From assembly GCA_035531475.1 (NCBI GenBank), contig DATKST010000177.1:18502-82501 (forward strand): a stretch of 64,000 bases of DNA, in the 5' to 3' direction. The notes under the pieces were generated by a model. The model searched no databases. It was not told the DNA's origin and worked only from the letters and a program-made list of their open reading frames with translations. Origin of the DNA: CALCEB01 sp035531475 (GTDB lineage Bacteria; Acidobacteriota; Terriglobia; UBA7540). Positions within the stretch are counted from its first letter, which is position 1. Every line of letters begins with the position of its first letter. The translations under genes and the position numbers were made by a program. Positions 44,832 to 53,288 of the stretch are shown one piece after another.

Positions 44832-46010
44832 TCAGCGCTCCAGGAGGAGCTTGGCAATGGTTTGCAATTGCATGAAAGACGTGCCCTCGTAAATCTTGCC
44901 GATCTTCGAATCCCGCAAATATTTTTCCACCGGGTAATCGCGGGTGAAGCCGACACCGCCTAGGACTTCGATGGATTCGGAAGCGACGCGCTCCGCCACC
45001 TGGGAGCAGAAGTACTTGGCCATGGCCGCTTCCTTGACGAAAGGCTGGCCGGCATCTTTCAGCCGGGCGGCATTGTAGGTCATCAGTCTTGCGGCTTCCA
45101 CATCGGTGGCCAGGCGGGCGAGCTGAAACTGGATGCCCTGGAATTCAGCAATGGTTTTTCCAAATTGTTTTCGCTCTTTGGCGTAACGCACCGCATATTC
45201 GAGCGCGCCCTGTGCGATTCCAATCATCTGCGCGCCGATGCCGATCCGGCCCTCGTTCAGAGTTTCGATGGCCACCTTGTAACCCCGGCCCACTTCGCCC
45301 AGTACATTCGATTTGGGAATCCGGCATCCATCCAGGATCAGCTCGCAGGTCGAGGAAGCGCGGATGCCCAGCTTGTCTTCCTTTTTTCCGACGGCAAAGC
45401 CCGGAACATTCCGCTCAATAATGAAGGCCGTAATGCCGCGATAGCCCTGCTCGCGGTTGACCGTGGCAAAGACGATAAAGAGGCCCGCTTCTTTGGCGTT
45501 GGTGATCCAAAGCTTACGCCCATCCAGGATGAAATGATCCCCGTCTTCGCGCGCCCGGGTTTCAAGTCCGAAGGCGTCGCTGCCGGAATTCGGCTCGGAG
45601 AGCGCATAGGCGCCGACGGTGTTCTGGGCTAGTTTGGGCAACCAAGCCTTCTTCTGCGCTTCGGTTCCCCAGCGCAGGATGGCGTTATTCACCAGCGTGT
45701 TTTGTACGTCCACCACCACCGCGGCAGAGGCATCGACGCGCGCGAATTCTTCAATGGCAATAATGGACATGAAGAAGCGGCCGCCGCTTCCGCCGTAGGA
45801 TTCGGGAATTTCGATGCCCATGTAACCCTGTCCGAAAAAGCTATCGATCAGCTCCTTCGAAAAAACGCCCTCGCGGTCCATCGATTCCACCAGCGGGCCA
45901 ATTTCCTTGCGGGCAAATTCTCTGGCGGCGGACTGAAAAAGGCGTTCGTCCTCGCTCAGCGCCGTCAACGGTGGAATCGCCGCAATGGGAGCTGGAACCG
46001 TCTCAGCCAT
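44832..46010 (-). CDS. Acyl-CoA dehydrogenase
   Basis: FAD enzyme of fatty acid or branched-chain amino acid beta-oxidation. The 392-residue product has AYALSEPNSGSDAFG (FAD-binding), KLWITNAKEAGLFIVFA, and GGVGFTRDYPVEKYLRD with KIYEGTSFMQL, where the Glu corresponds to the catalytic base of short- and medium-chain types. Substrate length is not determined. Faces the preceding plus-strand gene tail to tail. Confidence 0.93.
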   Translation of the reverse strand: MAETVPAPIAAIPPLTALSEDERLFQSAAREFARKEIGPLVESMDREGVFSKELIDSFFGQGYMGIEIPESYGGSGGRFFMSIIAIEEFARVDASAAVVVDVQNTLVNNAILRWGTEAQKKAWLPKLAQNTVGAYALSEPNSGSDAFGLETRAREDGDHFILDGRKLWITNAKEAGLFIVFATVNREQGYRGITAFIIERNVPGFAVGKKEDKLGIRASSTCELILDGCRIPKSNVLGEVGRGYKVAIETLNEGRIGIGAQMIGIAQGALEYAVRYAKERKQFGKTIAEFQGIQFQLARLATDVEAARLMTYNAARLKDAGQPFVKEAAMAKYFCSQVAERVASESIEVLGGVGFTRDYPVEKYLRDSKIGKIYEGTSFMQLQTIAKLLLER

Positions 46011-46095
46011 AGCATGTCACCTCATCGAGTTTTTCGAGATCACGGCAAGGTCTAATCATATCACCCAGCGCGGAGGTTCAGCAGGCAAGGGGTGT

Positions 46096-46214
46096 GCAGG
46101 GGCAGTGGTGCGTTTCGGCGGCTGTAGCGGCGGTCTCTGACCGCCGAATTTTATTTATCAAACCTTCCGGCGGTCAGAGACCACCGCTACAGCAAACTGA
46201 ACCACTACCCCTGC
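46096..46214. mobile_element. MITE-like hairpin element (copy B)
   Basis: Ends GCAGGGGCAGTGGT (46096-46109) and ACCACTACCCCTGC (46201-46214) are inverted with one mismatch. Inner arms GCGGCGGTCTCTGACCGCCG and CGGCGGTCAGAGACCACCGC pair. It lies upstream of the acyl-CoA dehydrogenase and downstream of rnhA. Confidence 0.7.
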
Positions 46215-46265
46215 GCGGCTCCGGCGAATTCTCAGGCTGGAAATGGATTCGAGACAGACATCGGC

Positions 46266-46700
46266 TCAGTCCGGGTGGGGCGGTGCGCCATCCAAGGCTT
46301 GGTTGGCGAGCCGGTCTGCTTCACGGTTCTCTTCGCGTGGCACGTGGCGGACGGAGAAGCGTTCAAACCGCCGGGCCAGTTGCTGGGCGCGATCATGCAG
46401 GGGGCGCAAAGTGGGGCTTTTCACTTTGTAGCTGCCGCTCATCTGATACACCAAAAGCTCCGAATCGCTGCGGATTTCCACCCGGGCATGCCCATTCTTC
46501 AACGCATATTCGAGCGCTGCGATCAGCGCCTGATACTCTGCGAAGTTATTGGTAGCGCGGCCCAGCCTCCCGGAAAGTCCAGCCAGCCGCTCGCCTTGGG
46601 AATTGCGGATGGCGACGCCATAGGAAGCGGGCCCAGGGTTGCCCCGCGACGCGCCGTCAATGTTCATGACCAAAGTGCTTGAAGAAGAATTGTCAGGCAT
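46266..46700 (-). CDS. rnhA: Ribonuclease HI
   Basis: Degrades RNA in RNA-DNA hybrids. The 144-residue product has the acidic site Asp15 (IDGASRGNPGPA), Glu55 (NNFAEYQAL), Asp79 (SDSELLV) and Asp129 (NREADRLAN). It resembles the compact archaeal-like Sto type more than E. coli RNase HI. It follows the zinc-ribbon gene on the same strand, an arrangement seen in several phyla. Confidence 0.92.
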   Translation of the reverse strand: MPDNSSSSTLVMNIDGASRGNPGPASYGVAIRNSQGERLAGLSGRLGRATNNFAEYQALIAALEYALKNGHARVEIRSDSELLVYQMSGSYKVKSPTLRPLHDRAQQLARRFERFSVRHVPREENREADRLANQALDGAPPHPD

Positions 46701-46829
46701 GAGAGCAACTGAAGCAGGCTTGAGCGCGTCCTCGAAAAGCTGAAGTCTAACCTTGGCGGCCGGCGCAGTGGCAAGAAAGTTCGTGCCTTGCAGTGAACAG
46801 ACCGCAGCCCATGCAATAACTCAGGAGAT

Positions 46830-46864
46830 CTACTGCCTTCTGCCTACTGCTTACTGTCCACTGC
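46830..46864. repeat. Degenerate heptanucleotide tandem repeat
   Basis: Five units of seven bases: CTACTGC, CTTCTGC, CTACTGC, TTACTGT, CCACTGC. It lies in the gap between the zinc-ribbon gene and rnhA (46701-46873), which otherwise shows nothing recognisable. A search of this gap for RNase P RNA hallmarks by eye was negative. Confidence 0.6.
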
Positions 46865-46873
46865 TTTCTTCCT

Positions 46874-47647
46874 TCACGACCGGACAGCAGCGTGGCCGTG
46901 TTCGCCGGCAGGACTTTCGCCCGATTCCGGCGCCGCCTCCACCGGTGGGTCGTAATAGAGAATGCGGACACAGTTTTCGCAAGTGAAGAGCCCGTCGGAG
47001 GTGCTCACGTCATTGAAGGCCTGCGGCCGGAGCCGCACGTGGCACCCCATGCAGAAACCGTCGCGCACTTCAGCCACGGCCATACCCTGGCGCGCCCGCC
47101 TCAGCTTTTCGTAAAGGTTACGGATTTCTTCCGTCAAGCTGCTTGCCAGTTCGTTGCGCCGCGCCGTCAGTTGATCCCGTTCCACGATGGCCGCCTGACG
47201 CTCGGCCTCTAGAGCGCCGGATTCTCTTGCCACCCGCGCTTTTTCCGAGTCCAGCTTTTGCGAAGCGTCCCCGATCTGCTTCTCAAGCTGTTCGGACTCC
47301 ACCATCTTCTCCAGAATACGATCCTCAATCTTGCCAATGTTGCCCTCTTCGCCTTCAATCTCCTTGAGCATGGCGCGGTATTGCTCGTTGGTTTTCACTT
47401 GGTAAAGCTGATCGCGGTGCTTGGTGATCTTGGCATTGATCTGTTGAATCTCAGCATCGAATTCCCGTCTTTCTTTTTGATTGGCGGCAAGCCGATGCTT
47501 GGCGGCATCAAAAGCCGAAAGGAAATCCTTCAACTGGTCTTCAATGGCCTTGATTCGCGCCGGCAGTGAAGCAATTCGCGAACCCATCTCCGCAATCTTG
47601 TGGTCAATTTGTTGCAGCTCGATGGCGGTTCTGACTTCAGGGTGCAC
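46874..47647 (-). CDS. Coiled-coil zinc-ribbon protein (C4-type)
   Basis: The product has 257 residues. Residues 10-190 form a long Glu/Lys/Gln-rich coiled coil; the C-terminus carries CMGC and CENC pairs, the C4 zinc ribbon. The layout matches the family once called DUF164 (CdsZ-like), often linked to rnhA or to Nif3-type genes. Role unclear; nucleic-acid binding is plausible. Confidence 0.85.
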   Translation of the reverse strand: MHPEVRTAIELQQIDHKIAEMGSRIASLPARIKAIEDQLKDFLSAFDAAKHRLAANQKERREFDAEIQQINAKITKHRDQLYQVKTNEQYRAMLKEIEGEEGNIGKIEDRILEKMVESEQLEKQIGDASQKLDSEKARVARESGALEAERQAAIVERDQLTARRNELASSLTEEIRNLYEKLRRARQGMAVAEVRDGFCMGCHVRLRPQAFNDVSTSDGLFTCENCVRILYYDPPVEAAPESGESPAGEHGHAAVRS

Positions 47648-47948
47648 GGCGGCTCCTGCGGCGGGTTTTTCCAGGGGGTGTGGTGGGTCCAGTCAATTTC
47701 ATAACACCATCTCCATTCTGTCACAAACACCGGAGAGCGGCAAGAAGCGTGAAAAACGGGTCGTGGTGCAGTTAAAATACCCCTGCTTGTCCGCAAGGAA
47801 AAATGCAGGAGAGAATCGGCTGGATGAGGTCCGCGGATAGGGTGAGGTTTCGTTTCCCGCAACTCTGAGGCCTTCTACATGGACAAAAATCAAGAAGTGC
47901 AGGAGCGATACGACGAAACGGAACGGTGCCGCTTCCGATTGGTGGAGA
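47648..47948. other. Intergenic region without recognised gene
   Basis: About 300 bp between the zinc-ribbon gene start and the next minus-strand stop. Short frames here have no start signals or recognisable motifs. It should contain the promoter of the zinc-ribbon/rnhA unit. Confidence 0.5.
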
Positions 47949-48518
47949 TCAAAAAAGAAGCATGCCCCCCACGGCAGCTTTGGCAACCCAACGGCAAAAG
48001 CAAACATGGTAGGCCGTGTAAGCGTGTGTCTTTGGGACCTCCTCGAAGATGTGGCTCAAGGGGACACCGGTCAGCCAAAACGCGCTAAATTCCTTGCGAT
48101 TCCGTAGGGTGATAACATCCCTTTCCGCCTTGCGGTCCAGCGGTGTTGGTTGCCCTGCGCTCTTTGCAGTATCCCAGAGATCGTTGTAGACGGCGATGGA
48201 ATCGAGGTCTCGGGGAACGTTTGTCGGGTCGGTCTCAAACTTGCCAAGGTGGTAGTCATGCACCTTGCCGCCTTTGGCGATTGAGTTTGGGCGGAGCTCG
48301 TTGGCGCTCACGCCTTGCATAATGCGACGCGCGCGGTCGTCGCCTTGGGAAGAATTAAAAGGCTCGTAAAAGTAAACCAAAGCGCCCGCAGGTACATCGG
48401 TTTGCCCATAGGAATCCGTGTATCCGCCATGCGCTGAGATGCAGGCCTCCGCCGCAAATGTGCCGGTCCGCACTCGATAGATCCTTAACCATCGCCCAAC
48501 ATCAACTGAGTCCGCCAT
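47949..48518 (-). CDS. Putative Stv-domain (adhesin-like) protein
   Basis: The 189-residue product has ACISAHGGYTDSYGQTDVP followed by AGALVYFYEPF, and near the end a YHVCFCR motif. I associate this pattern with the domain named putative adhesin Stv, found in some effector and accessory proteins; the match is from memory. No signal peptide. The ribosome binding site is weak. Sits at the left edge of an accessory region with nuclease genes. Confidence 0.5.
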   Translation of the reverse strand: MADSVDVGRWLRIYRVRTGTFAAEACISAHGGYTDSYGQTDVPAGALVYFYEPFNSSQGDDRARRIMQGVSANELRPNSIAKGGKVHDYHLGKFETDPTNVPRDLDSIAVYNDLWDTAKSAGQPTPLDRKAERDVITLRNRKEFSAFWLTGVPLSHIFEEVPKTHAYTAYHVCFCRWVAKAAVGGMLLF

Positions 48519-48620
48519 GATTCCACACGCTACGACACGCCTTTGCGGCTGTCAAGATTAAAGCTGGACCATCCACTGAAAGAACAACAAATTCTGGTGC
48601 AGAAATGCCGGTCATCATGT

Positions 48621-50393
48621 TTATCTCGCCATCACCGGTACCACCAGCGCCGAAGGGTGCGCGGCATCGTGATAAATCGTGTTGGTCGCCTTGACCCAGC
48701 GGGAACCCGTCTCCGGGCTTTCACCCGTGTTCAGATTGCGGTCAAAGCGCGGGAAATTGCTGCCGGCGACTTCGAGCCGCAACCGGTGCCCCGCCAGGAA
48801 GACGTTGCTGGTGGCCCAAAGGTCTATCGTGAATAGATACACCTGGCCCGGAGTGATGAATTCCGGATGTTCCGCCGAATTTCGATAACGCGCCCGGATA
48901 ATTCCCCCGGTAATGTTGCGGGCGAATCCATCCGGACCCACATCGACCAGCTTGGCCGTGAAGTCGGTATCCACAGCGGTGGAGCTGGCGTAGAGATCCA
49001 ACTGCACCGGTCCGGTCACGTTCAGGTCGTGAGTCAGGGGCGGTGTCGAATAGACCAGAACGTCCTGGCGTGCTTCATTCGGCCGCTGATCGCGTGCGCC
49101 TGGCTCCAGATGCTCCGAATCACAACAAAGCCTTCCACCCAGCGTCGGCACGGGGTTGGAAGGGTCATCCACGAACTGATCCGGCGATTCCTCGCCGGGA
49201 GTTTTGCTGCTGATCGTCCCACTTCCCAGCGCGGAATTGGCTTTTCCTTGTGAGTGAAGATAGTAAAGTGTGGACTGAGCCCCAGCGGGAGGCCAACTGT
49301 CCGCCTCACGCCATTCGTTCTTACCCATCTCGAAATATTTCACGGCTTTTTCCTGCGCCATCCCGTTCGGCTCGTCTTTCAGCAAGTTGTCATACCAGCG
49401 CAGCATGACGGCGTTCATGTCCACCGCGGAAGCCGCGCCAAAGTCCACATCTCCCACTTTGCGGCCCATTCCCGAGTGGCCGCCCACAACGATGAGCAAG
49501 CGTTGACCGTTGCGCGCCGCATCGGTTCCGGCGTGGGCCTTGAGTCCAAGGTAGTTCCGCAGCGTCCCGCCCAGGAACAGGTCATACCATGCGCCGGTGT
49601 GGAACGCTGGCACGCGGATGCGGGAATAATCCGCTTCGATGGACCATTGCTTCCAGTAATCGTCGTAGTTGGGATGATGAATCCAGTCGAGGAAATAAGG
49701 AGCTAAAGCGCCAAGTCCCGCATTGCCCAAGGTTGGCGGGGCGGGGAACAGCGAAGTGCTTTCCAGCGGAAGCGTGCTCGCGAATTTCATGGCATTCGTG
49801 CCCGCGGCCACGCGCCGGTTGAGCGTGTCCTGAGCCAGGGCGGCCGTCCAGGATTCATCAAACCATTGGGTCAGCGCGCCGCCCTGATAGGTCCAGTTGG
49901 CATGGTAATTGGACGCGGTGACGATGGGGAAAATTCCGGCGAGATGCGGCGGATGGGCAATGGCTTCGAGCATCTGCGTGGCGCCCACGTAGGACCCGCC
50001 GAACGTGCCGACCTTGCCGTCCGAATAAGGCAGCGCGGCAGCCCACTCCACCGTGTCATAGCCATCCGCCGATTCGTGCTTGAACGGGTACCATTCGCCT
50101 TCGGAGGCGTAACGGCCTCGGCAGTCCTGGATGATGACGATGTATCCGTGCGCGGCGTCCTTGAGTGCCGTTTCCACCTCGTTGGCCTTGTTATAGGGCG
50201 TGCGTTCCAGCAGGACGGGAAACTTGCCGGCAGCGTCCGGCCGGTAGACATCGGCGCGCAAGGTTACGCCGTCCCGCATCTTCACCGGAACATTTTGTTG
50301 CACGATGACTTTGTAGGATTGGGCTGCCCAGCCGGGAGCCGGGATCAGAGCCAGCAAGATGAAGGCCGTCGTTAATGAGGTTCTACGTTTCAC
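48621..50393 (-). CDS. CocE/NonD family alpha/beta hydrolase, secreted
   Basis: The product has 590 residues from GTG 50393, preceded by AAGGAGAGC. A signal peptide (RTSLTTAFILLALIPAPGWAA) indicates export. The nucleophile motif GGSYVGATQ and the YVIIQDCRGRYASEGEW segment are those of the X-Pro dipeptidyl-peptidase/CocE family; the C-terminal third is a jelly-roll domain (GHRLRLEVAGSNFPRFDRN). Natural substrate unknown; glutaryl acylase, cocaine esterase and peptidase activities all occur in the family. Confidence 0.88.
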   Translation of the reverse strand: MKRRTSLTTAFILLALIPAPGWAAQSYKVIVQQNVPVKMRDGVTLRADVYRPDAAGKFPVLLERTPYNKANEVETALKDAAHGYIVIIQDCRGRYASEGEWYPFKHESADGYDTVEWAAALPYSDGKVGTFGGSYVGATQMLEAIAHPPHLAGIFPIVTASNYHANWTYQGGALTQWFDESWTAALAQDTLNRRVAAGTNAMKFASTLPLESTSLFPAPPTLGNAGLGALAPYFLDWIHHPNYDDYWKQWSIEADYSRIRVPAFHTGAWYDLFLGGTLRNYLGLKAHAGTDAARNGQRLLIVVGGHSGMGRKVGDVDFGAASAVDMNAVMLRWYDNLLKDEPNGMAQEKAVKYFEMGKNEWREADSWPPAGAQSTLYYLHSQGKANSALGSGTISSKTPGEESPDQFVDDPSNPVPTLGGRLCCDSEHLEPGARDQRPNEARQDVLVYSTPPLTHDLNVTGPVQLDLYASSTAVDTDFTAKLVDVGPDGFARNITGGIIRARYRNSAEHPEFITPGQVYLFTIDLWATSNVFLAGHRLRLEVAGSNFPRFDRNLNTGESPETGSRWVKATNTIYHDAAHPSALVVPVMAR

Positions 50394-50435
50394 GCCGCTC
50401 TCCTTCGGTTGCAAATGGAATTTACGAAGGGAGCG

Positions 50436-50463
50436 AGTATAGAACATTCGCATGAGAATGCAA
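50436..50463 (-). promoter_or_regulatory. Predicted sigma-70 promoter of the CocE-type gene
   Basis: On the minus strand TTGCAT (plus 50458-50463), a 16 bp spacer and TATACT (plus 50436-50441). The -10 box ends 42 bp before the GTG start. About 70 bp around it are clearly similar to the promoter at 52242-52269. Confidence 0.6.
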
Positions 50464-50573
50464 GCACGTCATTCCCACGAGGCTTGTTCCCGCGAAAGTG
50501 GGAAGTAGGAATCCAGCCGCGGAGGTCGCACGAACTGAAAAAATTCCCTGAAATTAAAGAGGAAATCTAACGG

Positions 50574-51137
50574 CTACTTTTGCATATTCTGGACGTACAG
50601 AATCATATTCACAAGGTAATCTCGGTCCCACAACACAACTCCGTTTGCCTTTGCAAGTATCGCTGCTTGGTCCGTGTAGTAGTTATTCGTTACCACAATG
50701 GCCTCAGAACCTTGATACATCCCACGTGCTGCAACGGCTTCCTGCACCGCTCTTACTCCCACTCTTTTTGTGTATCGCTTTGCCTGGACGATAGTTCGCG
50801 TGCCTTCCTTTGTGGCGACTAAATCCGCTCCGAAATCTCCCGCAGTGCGAGTCCTGTGGACCCTGTAGCCAAGTCCGCTAAACAAAGTTTCCAAGTAGCG
50901 CTCAAAGGTGATGCCATCCATGAGGTCGATCTCAGCAATGCCAGAATGGGTCAGTCGACGCTGATTGTGCTGCCAGATGGTGAGCGCGATGGCGGCGAGA
51001 ACTGCCGGCAACAGAACAAAGAGGAGAGCGAGTGATTTCGCATCCAGTGCCCAACAGACAAGGGCAGCCATTAGGCTCATGCCGATCAGAAACGCAACGC
51101 CTTCTCCAAGACTGGACTGCTGCCTTCGCCGTCCCAT
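50574..51137 (-). CDS. Membrane-anchored Mrr-like nuclease
   Basis: The 187-residue product has two N-terminal hydrophobic segments (GVAFLIGMSLMAALVCWAL and LALLFVLLPAVLAAIALTI), then a Mrr_cat-type domain: YLETLFSGLGYRVHRTRTAG, then DFGADLVATKEG and IVQAKRY, which supply the D...QxK site of the PD-(D/E)xK fold. A Mrr domain behind a membrane anchor is a known variant, associated with restriction or stress responses. Preceded and followed by accessory genes. Confidence 0.82.
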   Translation of the reverse strand: MGRRRQQSSLGEGVAFLIGMSLMAALVCWALDAKSLALLFVLLPAVLAAIALTIWQHNQRRLTHSGIAEIDLMDGITFERYLETLFSGLGYRVHRTRTAGDFGADLVATKEGTRTIVQAKRYTKRVGVRAVQEAVAARGMYQGSEAIVVTNNYYTDQAAILAKANGVVLWDRDYLVNMILYVQNMQK

Positions 51138-51325
51138 CCGAGATCATCCCTCCAGCTAGGCTACGCTTGAAGTCCGGCCTGGAATTCAGCAATCGCGCAC
51201 CTGCCGTGGCTTTCAAACCCTCTGGCTCTCCGTCCTGGGTCCGTACGCGCCACCCGCGGACCCGCATGCACGGCGGTGTGGGAGGGGAGATCGGGCGACC
51301 GCTCCCCCTATCCCGATCGTGCCCC

Positions 51326-52000
51326 TCAGGTCCAGGTCGAATATTTGGTTAGGGCTTCGAACCTAGGGTCAGAGCGGTCAACAATGTCGATTATCCACGC
51401 TGCGGAAATAGGCCCCTTTACATAGTCCCCAGACGCAGCGCCGTCTGCCTTTAGAAAGAAACGACTCAGCCTCCCGGTCTCGATTCTGTCCCCCGGAACG
51501 GCTGCTACCACGAGAGAGGGTTCGCCGATTGTTTTTAGGACAGGCCCTACATCAGGGTCGCCCGTGTGCAAGCCATAGATCGCTTCGCCACCCCAGCAGC
51601 AAAGGAGGCTCCAGACTCCGCTCTTGCGCCTGAGCAGCGAGCGTCGAAAGACGAACCAGATCATTCCACGTCGATAGGCGTCTCCGGCTGCGTTGACCCT
51701 AAGAAGACGGTCGGCCACAGTTTGGCTCAAGTGGTTAAGCCGACGGGCGCTTTGTACTCTCTTCTCAGCCAGCTCCGGTGACAGCGGCTGGAGGCCGCCG
51801 TCAAGGATTTCGGCGCGTTCGTGAGAAAGCAGCTTCGTGCAGTGAAACCCCAAGATTTTTTCGCCCGCCAGGATCTCGTCCGCTCGCCTGCAATCGTTGG
51901 CTTCCAGAGCTGCCCTCAGTGACTTGGGCCATGTCCTGCGAGACTCTACGTCAACCGCTGGTGTGCCATCTCGAGATCTGAACGCGATCGAACGACCCAT
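51326..52000 (-). CDS. Protein of unknown function
   Basis: The product from ATG 52000 has 224 residues. It has no signal peptide. The segment ILGFHCTKLLSHERAEILDG, then GLQPLSPE, and later CWGGEAIYG are the most structured parts; the first resembles the 'l.H.t' strand of some ADP-ribosyltransferase-like folds, but the match is weak and no function is assigned. An upstream in-frame start at 52078 exists. The promoter-like copy at 52242-52269 may serve it. Confidence 0.55.
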   Translation of the reverse strand: MGRSIAFRSRDGTPAVDVESRRTWPKSLRAALEANDCRRADEILAGEKILGFHCTKLLSHERAEILDGGLQPLSPELAEKRVQSARRLNHLSQTVADRLLRVNAAGDAYRRGMIWFVFRRSLLRRKSGVWSLLCCWGGEAIYGLHTGDPDVGPVLKTIGEPSLVVAAVPGDRIETGRLSRFFLKADGAASGDYVKGPISAAWIIDIVDRSDPRFEALTKYSTWT

Positions 52001-52036
52001 GTGCCTGAGATTGGCACACAGTATAGCAGGTCGGCG

Positions 52037-52099
52037 GGTGGCGCATACATCGCGCCTTTTGGGATGTGTGCGATGCAAGGTACTAGCGGGTCGGGGTAG
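52037..52099. repeat. 63-bp direct repeat, copy 1
   Basis: Begins GGTGGCGCATACATCGCG and ends GGTCGGGGTAG. It matches the copy at 53198-53260 over its full length with four differences. Each copy contains GCATACAT and ATGTGTGC in inverted orientation. The pair brackets the HNH gene. Confidence 0.75.
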
Positions 52100-52241
52100 C
52101 TACGCGGGAGGCGAATATGTGCCGTTGTTTGGCATGGTTGCGCCATTTCGCATCCCAAAATCGCCTACATCGCGGAGCGCGCGCGACGTAGGAGCCACCC
52201 GCAGTCTCTTTCGCATGTGAATGAAACGGATGAAGCGAGCG

Positions 52242-52269
52242 AGTATAAAACATCCACGGGAGAAAGCAA
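52242..52269 (-). promoter_or_regulatory. Second copy of the CocE-type promoter region
   Basis: On the minus strand TTGCTT (plus 52264-52269), 16 bp spacer, TATACT (plus 52242-52247), followed by a leader similar to that of the CocE-type gene (CTCGCT, then TTC, then GAAAGAGA). It points toward the unknown gene ending at 51326. The gap 52100-52396 contains no gene. Confidence 0.5.
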
Positions 52270-52396
52270 TAGCAGGATTCGAATTCGCAGATACCGAGAC
52301 GTGGCGCCGGGCTCAGCCCCACGTGTGAATCTGATCCGCGGGTGGCATACATTGGTTTTTATTTGTGCGCCAGCCTCGGAGGAGTCGAGGGTGGCC

Positions 52397-53041
52397 TCAC
52401 CCTTGGGGCGCTCGTTCAGTAAGCTGACGAGCCAGGGCGAAGCCCTTCCCGGTCAGTCTGTACAGAATTCCCCCCGCATGCGTCACAAGACCTCTAAGTA
52501 AAAGCTCTTCTAGGGCTTCGTAATAGATGGCTGCAAACACTGGATCTGTCTGGTCTACGAAGTCTCTCCCTGAGCGGACCCACTTGCCCAACTGGTCCGT
52601 CTCCAGGACTTGAATTACGCCGTCGTGCGCAGCCGATCTGAGGAGTTGCTCTTCGGGCTCTGTCAATGGGCGGTCATGCTGTTTGTGGGGGCTACTTGTC
52701 TTCCCGACTTTGTCTTCGGCTTCATGCTCCGCGTCCCGCTTCCACATTTGTAAGACTTCGACGGTGAACCGAACAGGATCGTTATCGACCAACTTGGCGC
52801 AATTCTGGCACAGCCAAATAGCGTTGCGTGGAGAGCTTCGGTCATCGTCGGTTAACGACGCGTTATAACGGGGTCCGCCCGGCGAGGCAGCGGTAATATG
52901 CGCCGCAACGCCTACATTGACTGCTTTGGAGAGGTCCGCCTGAGGGCCACTCGTGGCTGCACGGCAGTCGGGCTTGGAACACTTCAAAGCCACTCTCGTC
53001 CCAATTGCCCTTTTTGTCTCCTCTGTAAAATCGTCTCGCAT
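52397..53041 (-). CDS. HNH-type nuclease-like protein
   Basis: The product from ATG 53041 (GGGGAG upstream) has 214 residues. CSKPDCRAATSG with a distant NVGVAAHITAASPGGPRYN and NAIWLCQNCAKLVDND forms an HNH/zinc-finger nuclease pattern with its Cys pairs and the central His. The C-terminal 75 residues look like a small winged-helix-type domain (LLRGLVTHAGGILYRLTGKG). Phage-defence and mobile-element proteins share this layout. A longer frame to 53182 is rejected. Confidence 0.72.
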   Translation of the reverse strand: MRDDFTEETKRAIGTRVALKCSKPDCRAATSGPQADLSKAVNVGVAAHITAASPGGPRYNASLTDDDRSSPRNAIWLCQNCAKLVDNDPVRFTVEVLQMWKRDAEHEAEDKVGKTSSPHKQHDRPLTEPEEQLLRSAAHDGVIQVLETDQLGKWVRSGRDFVDQTDPVFAAIYYEALEELLLRGLVTHAGGILYRLTGKGFALARQLTERAPQG

Positions 53042-53197
53042 ATCTCCCCGCCCTAACTGTTTCAGTCGCGGCTGACGAGTGCGTTGGCTTTTATGCATCC
53101 GCCACTGGCAAGCGCTGGCGGCATCCTGTCCATCGCCAGAATGGATCGATCCTCCAGCTAATAGAACCTCCAACCGGACCAAGGCCAGTTCCCCGCA

Positions 53198-53260
53198 GGT
53201 GGCGCATACATCGCGCCTTTTGCGATGTGTGCGATGTAAGGTCCTAGCAGGTCGGGGTAG
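53198..53260. repeat. 63-bp direct repeat, copy 2
   Basis: Same orientation as the copy at 52037-52099. Together they enclose about 1.1 kb that contains the HNH gene and a duplicated promoter region. Confidence 0.75.
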
Positions 53261-53288
53261 ATTCTCTCTTGAATTTCAAGAGCTTTTT

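Noticed and set aside
46701..46873. Possible RNase P RNA next to rnhA
   Set aside because: The conserved GAGGAAAGTCC and ACAGAAA-type blocks are absent on both strands; only a heptamer repeat is present.
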